From: an uncultured Pedobacter sp.
GTDB taxonomy: Bacteria > Bacteroidota > Bacteroidia > Sphingobacteriales > Sphingobacteriaceae
Reading direction: 5' to 3'
Assembly: GCF_946479715.1 (NCBI RefSeq)
Contig: NZ_CAMLHF010000163.1
Location: 1 to 12,849, forward strand
Length of the DNA stretch: 12,849 nucleotides
The position numbers and the translations under genes were made by a program. Positions 1 through 6,048 of this stretch are shown here, piece after piece; the stretch's first letter is position 1; each line of letters starts with the position of its first letter. Under the pieces are notes generated by a model that worked only from the letters and a program-made list of their open reading frames with translations, made no database searches and was not told the origin of the DNA.

Positions 1-366
1 ATTTTCACTTTTTTTAAACCCGGAAATAACAACAAGTCTATCGCCTGAAGTTAATGGGCCTTCGGTCTTTGAAGCGCCATCTTTAGTAATAATTTGATAT
101 GTCTGCAAAGAACCATCCTTAGATCTTATTTGCCTTGTAAGTTGATTTACGGTAGTGTTGGTGGAAATTAGTCCTTTATCCTCGGGTGTATCAACGGTGA
201 ATAAATACGTGCTTCCTGTAATAACAACAACAGTGTCGCCCTTAATAAGAGCTACGTGGGTGGCGCCGTTAGCAATTGTAATTTCGACAGCTGTTGTTTT
301 TATGGCCTTTGCTTGTGAAAGTATTAATAACAGCGCAACACATGTGAATGCCAGTAATTTCTTCAT
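1..366 (-). CDS. Secreted protein, N-terminal part (C-terminus beyond window)
   Basis: This reading frame starts at the ATG complementary to 364-366 and runs 122 codons without a stop to the left edge, so only the N-terminus is present. Residues 1-21 form a clear signal peptide: MKK, a hydrophobic run LLAFTCVALLLIL, then AKA as the likely signal peptidase I site. The mature part seen is beta-rich. Residues 72-113 (TVNQLTRQIRSKDGS...SGDRLVV) resemble small modules I recall from extracellular Bacteroidota proteins, where a Thr-Val-x-x-Leu start and a Gly-Asp-x-Leu-Val-Val end recur; this likeness is from memory and weak. No catalytic motif is visible. The gene is divergent from the histidine kinase, with 207 bp between the two starts, and I found no good TAnnTTTG box for either gene there. 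The function is unknown. The protein is exported to the periplasm or beyond. Confidence 0.75.
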   Translation of the reverse strand, partial: MKKLLAFTCVALLLILSQAKAIKTTAVEITIANGATHVALIKGDTVVVITGSTYLFTVDTPEDKGLISTNTTVNQLTRQIRSKDGSLQTYQIITKDGASKTEGPLTSGDRLVVISGFKKSEN

Positions 367-573
367 ATTTGGTTTGAATAGGACAGTTAAAATTCGATAT
401 TAATTATTGAATTTTTTTGGCCAATTACTCAGCTAAACTGGCATTAATAAATGGAGTTTTTTGAGGTGATTAAGCACTTTAAAGGTTAAATGGAATAATA
501 CTTGTAGTTAGTAAATAGCAAATGCTAAACGGAAATACAAATTTAGTATTGGCGTTATAATTAAAAAGTTAAG

Positions 574-3081
574 ATGAATAGTACCCCCAGAAAGAGTTTC
601 ATGAAATCGATAAAAGGTAAGGTTATAATAGCTTTACTTTTGGCATGCTTTGCCCTTTTTATGGCCTGGGGTGTTAGTAGGGTGGCGTTTAAAGAAATGC
701 TAAACACTGTTGAGAATATCTCCGCTCCCAGCGAACGATTAAGGGTCGTTAACGTTATTTCCAGGAAGATTAGCAGCCTTGATCAGCTGCAAAAGAAACA
801 AGCCTTTAATGATCCGGGAAACTATAGAAAGCTTTTTAAAGAATCGCGGCAACTAAGATCTATTTTAGACAGTTTAGGGTTTTTGTATACTAATGATTCT
901 ATTCAATTGGATCGAATAGCTACTATAAAGAGGCTGTTGAGTGAGCGTGATAAACAGTTTATTAATTATTTAAAAGTGAGGGAGCGGTTGGTAAATAACA
1001 AGTCGTTTTCTGTGCAGGTTCAAAATATTAATGACATTGTTTCTAAAAGTGCTGAGCAGGCAGATAGTACCATTCTTGCTACTGAAGAAAAAACATCTAC
1101 AACAACTATTTATCCTAATGAGGACAAGCCCAGAAGTTTTTTTGGGAAGCTTTTTGGCAGAAAGAAAAGTGAGAATGATAACTCCATAAGAATTGTAAGT
1201 GAAGAAAAGGTAAAAAGAGATACCATAGCGTTATCTGCTGAAGAGAAAATGGCTAGTGATTTGAAGAAATCATTAAAGATTATTGAAGATGATCAGAAAC
1301 AAAAGAATGCTAGTTTTTTAAATAGAGAAGCTGTGCTTGCCAATGCCAACAGTGTATTAATTAGTCAGATGTTGGACATTTTAAGAAAAGTTGAGAGCGA
1401 AGTGGTAAGTCAGATAGAGGTAAACGGAATTCAAGCGAAAAAGGTCGTAAATACGGGAATTAATACTATTTCATTGATCATGCTTGTTTTTCTGGTGCTG
1501 ACCGGAGTATTACTGTATCTTATTTTGACTGACATTACCCGAAGTGGGCGATATAGGAATGAATTAGAATTGGCGAAGGATGAGGCAGAATATCATGGAA
1601 GGGCAAAACAGCGTTTCCTTTCGAATATGAGTCATGAGATCAGGACGCCTCTGCAATCAATAATTGGTTATGCGGAGTTGATTAAGCAGCAGGAATACCC
1701 ACAGGCTAAAGATATTGATGCGATTTATCACTCATCAGAACACCTGTTGCAGATTGTTAATGAAGTACTTGATTACAACAGGATCATATCCGGTAAGTTC
1801 ACTTTCTCTAATAAAGTATTTGATGTGGGGCAACTTTTAGCTGAAGTTATCTCCGTAATGCGGCCACAAGCTGAGGCTAAATCATTAAAAATGGTTGCCG
1901 ATTTTGATTTAAAAGGGCTTAGATATATTTACGGGGATCCGTTTAGATTAAAACAGATCCTTTATAACTTATTGGGGAATGCAGTGAAATTTACTCAAAT
2001 AGGGGAGATTGTGCTTTCAGCATTTTACAAGAGGCAAAACGAAAATGTCCATTTTACATTTATAGTTAAAGATACAGGTATTGGACTTTCTGAGGAAGAT
2101 GGTAAATTAATTTTTAACGAATTTGAACAGATTAATACCATTGAGAGTGAAGTGGTAAATAGTACCGGAACAGGGCTGGGGTTAACAATTATAAAATCGC
2201 TTGTTGAGAATCAGGGAGGCAGAATATATGTTAAAAGTAAGGTGAATGAAGGAAGTGCTTTTACTGTATACCTATCTTTTACTTATGCGAATGAACCAGA
2301 GATTGATAATACTCAGCTTTCAACTTATGAACCGCTGTCACATCTTAAAGTATGGATTGTTGACGATGATCAGTTAATCCTGGATTTATGTGAGATTATC
2401 TTTAAAAAGAACGGTATTACTTATAAAAGTTTTAACTCTCCAACTCAATTATTAAATGCTGATTGGGATCCTTCTGTGAGTTATGTTTTAATGGATATGC
2501 GAATGCCTGAAATGGATGGCATACAGCTGTGTAAACTTTTGAGAGAGAAGGTGGGGAATGATGTAAATATATATGCAATTACTGCTCAGGTTTTGCCTGA
2601 TGAACGTGCCTTTTTATTGGATAATGGTTTTGATGGAATTGTAATGAAACCATTTAGAGAGGCAGAACTTTTAGCTGCACTTCTTGAGCATCCGGGCAAT
2701 AGTGAGCCCTTATTATATGAGTTAGAACTTGATTTGTCGTCATTGAAAAAAATGACATATGGCGATACGGAGCAGTTGAATAAAATTCTTTTAAGATTTA
2801 AAGAAGATTGCCAGAGTGATAGCGATGAAATCAGGCTGGCAATAGCGGATAATGATGTAGTGGTATTGCGTTTACTGACACATAGACTAGCTGGAAGAAT
2901 AGCTCAGATTGGTTCTAAAGGCCTGGCAAAGGAATATAGGGAATCTGAATTGAAATTAAATAATATGGAACAGCTGGATGAGCCTTTAAAAGCTGAATTA
3001 AGGTTATTGCTTGAAAAGCTTGGCAGACTTTTGGAGATAATTGATAAGGAATTGAAAAAGCCCGATTATTCTATTTCATAA
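574..3081 (+). CDS. Hybrid sensor histidine kinase (HisKA-HATPase-REC-Hpt)
   Basis: This 835-aa inner-membrane sensor carries a full phosphorelay in one chain. TM1 is at about residues 16-36 and TM2 at about 299-321, enclosing a ~260-residue, mostly helical extracytoplasmic region with no recognised ligand fold and no obvious HAMP domain after TM2. The H-box (SNMSHEIRTPLQ) places the phosphorylated His at 354. The ATP-binding domain has an N-box with Asn469, G1 DTGIG at 500-504 and G2 GTGLGL at 532-537. The receiver has the acidic cluster Asp597-599, phosphoacceptor Asp641 (LMDMRMPEMDG), Thr670 and Lys692, all intact. A C-terminal Hpt domain carries HRLAG with His770; Ala replaces the lysine of the usual HxLKG. 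Expected flow is H354 to D641 to H770. The last 16 bp overlap the 3' end of the convergent sigma-54 activator, a likely partner (inference). M10 (position 601) is a possible alternative start. The signal sensed is unknown. Confidence 0.93.
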   Translation: MNSTPRKSFMKSIKGKVIIALLLACFALFMAWGVSRVAFKEMLNTVENISAPSERLRVVNVISRKISSLDQLQKKQAFNDPGNYRKLFKESRQLRSILDSLGFLYTNDSIQLDRIATIKRLLSERDKQFINYLKVRERLVNNKSFSVQVQNINDIVSKSAEQADSTILATEEKTSTTTIYPNEDKPRSFFGKLFGRKKSENDNSIRIVSEEKVKRDTIALSAEEKMASDLKKSLKIIEDDQKQKNASFLNREAVLANANSVLISQMLDILRKVESEVVSQIEVNGIQAKKVVNTGINTISLIMLVFLVLTGVLLYLILTDITRSGRYRNELELAKDEAEYHGRAKQRFLSNMSHEIRTPLQSIIGYAELIKQQEYPQAKDIDAIYHSSEHLLQIVNEVLDYNRIISGKFTFSNKVFDVGQLLAEVISVMRPQAEAKSLKMVADFDLKGLRYIYGDPFRLKQILYNLLGNAVKFTQIGEIVLSAFYKRQNENVHFTFIVKDTGIGLSEEDGKLIFNEFEQINTIESEVVNSTGTGLGLTIIKSLVENQGGRIYVKSKVNEGSAFTVYLSFTYANEPEIDNTQLSTYEPLSHLKVWIVDDDQLILDLCEIIFKKNGITYKSFNSPTQLLNADWDPSVSYVLMDMRMPEMDGIQLCKLLREKVGNDVNIYAITAQVLPDERAFLLDNGFDGIVMKPFREAELLAALLEHPGNSEPLLYELELDLSSLKKMTYGDTEQLNKILLRFKEDCQSDSDEIRLAIADNDVVVLRLLTHRLAGRIAQIGSKGLAKEYRESELKLNNMEQLDEPLKAELRLLLEKLGRLLEIIDKELKKPDYSIS

Positions 3082-4394
3082 CGTTCCATCTTACTGTACA
3101 GCGTTTTTCTATCAATATTAAGCAATTTAGCTGCTTTTGATTTGTTGTACTTTACCTTTACCAGGGTTTCCATGATAAGTGCTTTTTCATTGACTTCATT
3201 AATTGCTTTGAGGTCTGATCCACTAGGTTTAGGGGTTTGATTGATAGCTACGATCATTTCTTCCGGTAAAGAATCTACTTCGGCTGTCTCGTTTGGAGTT
3301 AATAATACCATTCGCTTAATTACATTCTTAAGCTCTCTTAAGTTTCCAGGCCAATCGTACTGAAGCAACAATTCTTTAGCCGGAGAGGATATATTTAAGA
3401 CATTTCGCTGTAGTTCAGCATTTGACAACTTAATGAAATGATTGATGAAAAGTTCAAGATCTTTCCCGCGATCCCTTAATGCCGGGAGATGTATTTTAAA
3501 TTCATTGAGACGATGGTATAAATCTTCTCTGAAAGATCCATTGCTTACGCTTGCTTTTAGATCGTCGTTTGTAGCAGTAATGATGCGGACATCAACTTTG
3601 ATAGTTTTAGTACTTCCAACAGGTTGTATTGTTCTCTCCTGAAGTGCTCTCAGTAGCTTAACCTGAACCTCATAACTTAAATTCCCAACCTCATCTAGAA
3701 AGAGGGTTCCCCCACTGGCTATTTCAAACTGTCCTTTTTTATCATTTAATGCTCCGGTAAACGCCCCTTTCGCGTGACCAAAGAGCTCACTGGCTGCGAG
3801 ATCCTTGGAAAGTGCGCCACAATCTATTGCTATAAAAGGCTTGTTTTTGCGTTTACTTTGCATGTGAAGCGCTCTTGCAGCATATTCTTTGCCAGTTCCG
3901 CTTTCTCCCTGAATAATGACAGACATATCTGTAGGTGCAACTAAGTTTATGTGTTCATATAGCTTATCCGCAATAGCACTTTTCCCCTTTATAGCGTCTG
4001 TATGCTCTACGGAGTTACTAGCGCTTTCGGGCTCTTTTTTGCCCAAAGCATTATTGATAATCATTAACAATTCCTCTGGATTGACAGGTTTTGTAATATA
4101 ATCGAAGGCGCTAAGCTGAATAGATTTTACAGCAGTTCTCACATCATTAAAGCTCGTCATGATGATGATAGGCTGCAGCAAGCCCTTTTCCCGAAGATGG
4201 GCTAATATGTCCAAACCTGTTCCGTCAGGCAAACGATAATCAACTAAAAGTAAATCGAAGGTTTGTTTTTCCAGTATTTGGAAGCTTTTTTTTACTTCGT
4301 TTATCGCTAATGGCTCGTGCCCATGCTTTGTTAAAAAGCCCTCTAATATCTGAGAGAAAGTTAGATCGTCTTCAATAATGAGTATTTTCGCCAT
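3066..4394 (-). CDS. Sigma-54-dependent response regulator, NtrC family
   Basis: This 442-aa cytoplasmic activator has three complete domains. The receiver (1-120) shows Glu8, Asp9 and Asp10, phosphoacceptor Asp52 (LVDYRLPDGTG), Thr80 and Lys102. The AAA+ domain (about 134-365) has Walker A GESGTGKE (163-170), the sigma-54 contact loop GAFTGA (210-215), Walker B LFLDEVGN (231-238) and the RxDLYHRL region (289-295). A Fis-type HTH ends the protein (about 417-436, NKSKAAKLLNIDRKTLYSKM). It should drive open-complex formation by sigma-54 RNA polymerase after phosphorylation. I start it at 4394 (MAKILIIEDD). An upstream in-frame ATG at 4463 would add 23 residues before the receiver, which receivers do not have, and a -7 box lies between the two starts. 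It converges on the hybrid kinase with a 16-bp overlap, and phosphotransfer from that kinase's Hpt is plausible. No -24/-12 target promoter was found here, so its regulon is unknown. Confidence 0.93.
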   Translation of the reverse strand: MAKILIIEDDLTFSQILEGFLTKHGHEPLAINEVKKSFQILEKQTFDLLLVDYRLPDGTGLDILAHLREKGLLQPIIIMTSFNDVRTAVKSIQLSAFDYITKPVNPEELLMIINNALGKKEPESASNSVEHTDAIKGKSAIADKLYEHINLVAPTDMSVIIQGESGTGKEYAARALHMQSKRKNKPFIAIDCGALSKDLAASELFGHAKGAFTGALNDKKGQFEIASGGTLFLDEVGNLSYEVQVKLLRALQERTIQPVGSTKTIKVDVRIITATNDDLKASVSNGSFREDLYHRLNEFKIHLPALRDRGKDLELFINHFIKLSNAELQRNVLNISSPAKELLLQYDWPGNLRELKNVIKRMVLLTPNETAEVDSLPEEMIVAINQTPKPSGSDLKAINEVNEKALIMETLVKVKYNKSKAAKLLNIDRKTLYSKMERYEIE

Positions 4395-4418
4395 AGGGAT
4401 TAAGCAGGTAAATATTAG

Positions 4419-4426
4419 CAAAAATA
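4419..4426 (-). promoter_or_regulatory. Candidate -7 box for the sigma-54 activator gene
   Basis: On the minus strand this reads TATTTTTG, an exact match to the Bacteroidota -7 consensus TAnnTTTG. It would place the transcript start about 21 nt before the ATG at 4394, supporting that start over the one at 4463. No convincing -33 TTG/TTTG lies at the usual distance, so the call rests on the -7 box alone. Confidence 0.38.
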
Positions 4427-4571
4427 CAAAAGCCTGACGAAATTTTGCTTTTATTCGGCACAAATTGCTAACAGTTGACTTTTATGCCACCTAACTCCTG
4501 GCTTAATCTATAATTGCTATTTTAAGAAGACAGGTAGCTGGTTGCCATGTTTGTTTAAACTTTCAGTAATT

Positions 4572-4602
4572 TTTGAACTTTTGATATTTAAATCTATTTT
4601 TG
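4572..4602 (+). promoter_or_regulatory. Promoter of the GbsR-type regulator, apparently leaderless
   Basis: TTTG at 4572-4575, a 19-bp spacer, then TATTTTTG at 4595-4602 match the Bacteroidota -33/-7 consensus (TTTG-N19~21-TAnnTTTG) in full. The box ends only 3 nt before the ATG at 4606, so a start site a few bases downstream falls on or beside the start codon. An 8-bp palindrome GTTTAAAC lies just upstream at 4553-4560. Confidence 0.6.
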
Positions 4603-4605
4603 AGT

Positions 4606-5112
4606 ATGGAATTATCAGAAGGAAGATTAAAGTTTATTGAAGCCTGGGGTAAATTGGGCTCTGAATGGGGGATTAATAGAACTATGGCTCAGATCCATGC
4701 TTTACTTCTTATTTCCCCTGAAGCATTAACCACTGAAGAGATTATGGAAGAACTTACTATCTCTAGAGGAAATACCAATATGAATTTGAGAGATTTAATT
4801 GGCTGGGGACTTGTAGAAAAGCAGCATAAATCTGGTGAACGTAAGGAATATTTTTACGCAGATAAGGATACATGGAACATTGCCAGACAAGTGGCTAAAG
4901 AAAGAAAGAAGCGTGAGCTGGATCCTATAATTAAGCTTTTAAATGAGTTGTCTGAAGTGAAGGGTGATGATAAGGATCGAAATTATAAAACATTTAGAAG
5001 TTCAGTAAAGGATATAAATAAACTAGCAAAAAATGTAAATAAAACTCTGGAAACGATGTTGAAGGCGGAGGAGAGTTGGTTTTGGGGTTCTATTTTTAAA
5101 ATATTCAAGTAG
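4606..5112 (+). CDS. GbsR/MarR-family transcriptional regulator
   Basis: This is a 168-aa cytoplasmic DNA-binding protein. Residues 1-90 follow the GbsR-like MarR pattern known from Bacteroidota: FIEAWGKLGSEWGINRTMAQ near the N-terminus, then a winged helix (about 28-88) with TTEEIMEELTISRGNTNMNL as the helix-turn-helix and a wing around KSGERKEYF. Residues 92-155 are charged and helical, probably a dimerisation coiled coil, and the tail SWFWGSIFKIFK is aromatic and amphipathic. The ATG at 4606 is chosen because the conserved family sequence begins right after it; the upstream TTG at 4600 lies inside the predicted promoter. The next Met (residue 27) would cut the conserved N-terminus. The gene stands alone and is followed at once by a strong hairpin. 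Family members regulate osmoprotectant or transport genes in other phyla, but the target and ligand here are unknown. Confidence 0.88.
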   Translation: MELSEGRLKFIEAWGKLGSEWGINRTMAQIHALLLISPEALTTEEIMEELTISRGNTNMNLRDLIGWGLVEKQHKSGERKEYFYADKDTWNIARQVAKERKKRELDPIIKLLNELSEVKGDDKDRNYKTFRSSVKDINKLAKNVNKTLETMLKAEESWFWGSIFKIFK

Positions 5113-5163
5113 GTTTTCTAAGTTTTCAATTTATATTGAAAACTTAGAAAGCTATTTCGTTTT
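5113..5163 (+). terminator. Intrinsic terminator after the GbsR-type gene
   Basis: Directly after the stop codon, TTTCTAAGTTTTCAAT (5115-5130) and its exact complement (5135-5150) form a 16-bp stem with a 4-nt loop, TTAT. G-U and G-C pairs at the base extend it to 5113-5152. A U-rich tail (TATTTCGTTTT) follows. The stem is AT-rich but long and perfect. Confidence 0.8.
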
Positions 5164-5342
5164 AGTTAGAATGCTTGAAATAAGGTGTAGATTTTCAATT
5201 TTTTACATTTATCAGCATTCATAGACCTTGTTGCCTTGACAGTTGTCTGCATAAATGGCAAATTGCTCTTCCTTAAGGAATCAATAAGAAGAATCTAAAA
5301 TAATGTTCGGTAAAAACCATAGATTATACTATAAAAACACAA
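5164..5342. other. Gene-less stretch between the two small regulators
   Basis: I see no credible coding frame or RNA gene here. The only structure noted is a perfect 12-bp palindrome TTCCTTAAGGAA at 5269-5280, about 135 bp before the Rrf2-type gene, and a weak TTGCC...GGCAA inverted repeat spanning 5230-5261. Either could be a protein-binding site for the downstream gene, but neither matches an operator I know. Confidence 0.3.
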
Positions 5343-5372
5343 TTTGTTAACTATTTAGTTAAATTATCTTTG
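5343..5372 (+). promoter_or_regulatory. Upstream promoter (P1) of the Rrf2-type gene
   Basis: TTTG at 5343-5346, an 18-bp spacer and TATCTTTG at 5365-5372 fit the Bacteroidota promoter consensus with a spacer one base short. It would give a 5' leader of roughly 40 nt. The spacer is almost entirely filled by a 16-bp palindrome, so a bound repressor would block this promoter directly. Confidence 0.55.
5347..5362. promoter_or_regulatory. Palindromic operator candidate in the P1 spacer
   Basis: TTAACTA-TT-TAGTTAA is a perfect inverted repeat (7-bp arms, 2-bp centre) lying exactly between the -33 and -7 elements of P1. Rrf2 proteins bind palindromes as dimers and often repress their own genes, so autoregulation by the downstream Rrf2 protein is the simplest reading. 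The match to a specific known Rrf2 operator was not established. Confidence 0.45.
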
Positions 5373-5379
5373 ATGAAGC

Positions 5380-5410
5380 TTTACTATACTTATATCTTTT
5401 CTTAGCTTTG
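5380..5410 (+). promoter_or_regulatory. Proximal promoter (P2) of the Rrf2-type gene, leaderless
   Basis: TAGCTTTG at 5403-5410 is an exact -7 consensus ending 4 nt before the ATG at 5415. TTTA at 5380-5383, 19 bp upstream, is a three-of-four match to the -33 TTTG. Transcription would begin at or next to the start codon, giving a leaderless message in addition to the leadered P1 transcript. Confidence 0.5.
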
Positions 5411-5414
5411 TTAT

Positions 5415-5852
5415 ATGCTGTCTAAGAAAACGAAATATGCGATAAAAGCACTGGTTGCTCTTGGTAAGAACACTGGTAACCCTCCAATGCAAATAGTCAG
5501 ATTAGCTGAACAGGAAATGATTCCAAGGAAATTTTTGGAACAGATCCTGTTAGATATGCGTAATGCAGGATACCTTTATAGTAAAAAGGGCGCCGGAGGT
5601 GGGTATAGTTTAAATAAAGACCCCCAAGATATATTTCTTGCCGATATCCTGCGCATTACAGATGGGCCAATAGCAATGGTACCATGCGCAAGTTTGAAAT
5701 TTTATCGGAAATGCGATGAGTGCCACGATGAGGTAACTTGTGGTATTAGAAAAACATTTATAGATGTAAGAAATGCCACGTTAAATGTACTGGCACAGAC
5801 TTCTATAGCTGATGTGATCGCTCGAGAGACTGACGAAAACATTGTTTCTTAA
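5415..5852 (+). CDS. Rrf2-family transcriptional regulator with four cysteines
   Basis: This is a 145-aa cytoplasmic winged-helix regulator. Residues 1-80 are typical of Rrf2: MLSKKTKYAIKAL at the start, a recognition helix around IPRKFLEQILLDMRNAGYL, and the glycine-rich wing SKKGAGGGYSL (56-66). The effector region holds Cys91, Cys100, Cys103 and Cys109 (C-x8-C-x2-C-x5-C), with His104 next to Cys103. In IscR, NsrR and RsrR this region binds an Fe-S cluster, but the spacing here differs from IscR (C-x5-C-x5-C-x2-H), so the ligand may be a cluster, another metal or a thiol switch. Four cysteines in this arrangement are, from memory, common in Bacteroidota Rrf2 proteins. Two promoters and a palindrome precede it, suggesting autoregulation. 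A hairpin separates it from the downstream protease, so the two are probably not an operon. Targets are unknown. Confidence 0.9.
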   Translation: MLSKKTKYAIKALVALGKNTGNPPMQIVRLAEQEMIPRKFLEQILLDMRNAGYLYSKKGAGGGYSLNKDPQDIFLADILRITDGPIAMVPCASLKFYRKCDECHDEVTCGIRKTFIDVRNATLNVLAQTSIADVIARETDENIVS

Positions 5853-5939
5853 ATCATACCGGTTAAGTAATTCTATGAAATGACGATTCAATTATAGTCT
5901 TCTCTTAAGATTTGAATACATTTTGCTTTGTTATTGGGG

Positions 5940-5968
5940 AACCAGATATTTTATATCTGGTTTTCTCG
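5940..5968 (+). terminator. Hairpin after the Rrf2-type gene, probable terminator
   Basis: AACCAGATAT (5940-5949), loop TTT, and ATATCTGGTT (5953-5962) form a perfect 10-bp stem that G-U/G-C pairs could extend into the GGG at 5937-5939. TTTCTC follows on the plus strand. It lies 87 bp after the Rrf2-type stop codon and about 60 bp before the predicted protease promoter. The tail is only moderately U-rich, so a regulatory palindrome is an alternative. Confidence 0.55.
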
Positions 5969-6023
5969 TTATATCAGGTGATAATCACACATTTGTTATT
6001 AACTCCCTGAAATATTATTTAAT

Positions 6024-6031
6024 TAACTTTG
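6024..6031 (+). promoter_or_regulatory. Candidate -7 box for the subtilase gene
   Basis: TAACTTTG is an exact TAnnTTTG match placed to give a leader of about 14 nt before the ATG at 6049. No TTG lies at the consensus -33 distance; the nearest TTTG (5992-5995) is 28 bp upstream, so the -33 half is unsupported. Confidence 0.4.
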
Positions 6032-6048
6032 TTTTAAAACTTATATAT

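Noticed and set aside
155..403. Plus-strand open frame of 82 codons near the left edge
   Set aside because: It lies antisense to the secreted-protein frame, which has a convincing start and signal peptide.
4395..4463. Upstream in-frame ATG at 4463 that would add 23 residues to the sigma-54 activator
   Set aside because: The added sequence is hydrophobic and precedes a receiver domain that normally starts at the second Met (MAKILIIEDD); a -7 box lies between the two ATGs.
4499..4517. Possible sigma-54 (-24/-12) promoter, TGGC...TTGC, before the GbsR-type gene
   Set aside because: There are 14 bases between GG and GC; sigma-54 promoters need 10. A proper TTTG-N19-TATTTTTG promoter lies downstream instead.
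5940..5962. Hairpin read as part of a riboswitch or small RNA before the subtilase
   Set aside because: It is a single simple stem with a 3-nt loop and a T-rich tail, placed before the predicted start site of the subtilase transcript; a terminator for the upstream gene explains it better.
5923..6048. Longer subtilase reading frame from an ATG at 5923
   Set aside because: It would place a 10-bp hairpin and a TAnnTTTG box inside the coding region and bury the signal peptide that begins at 6049.
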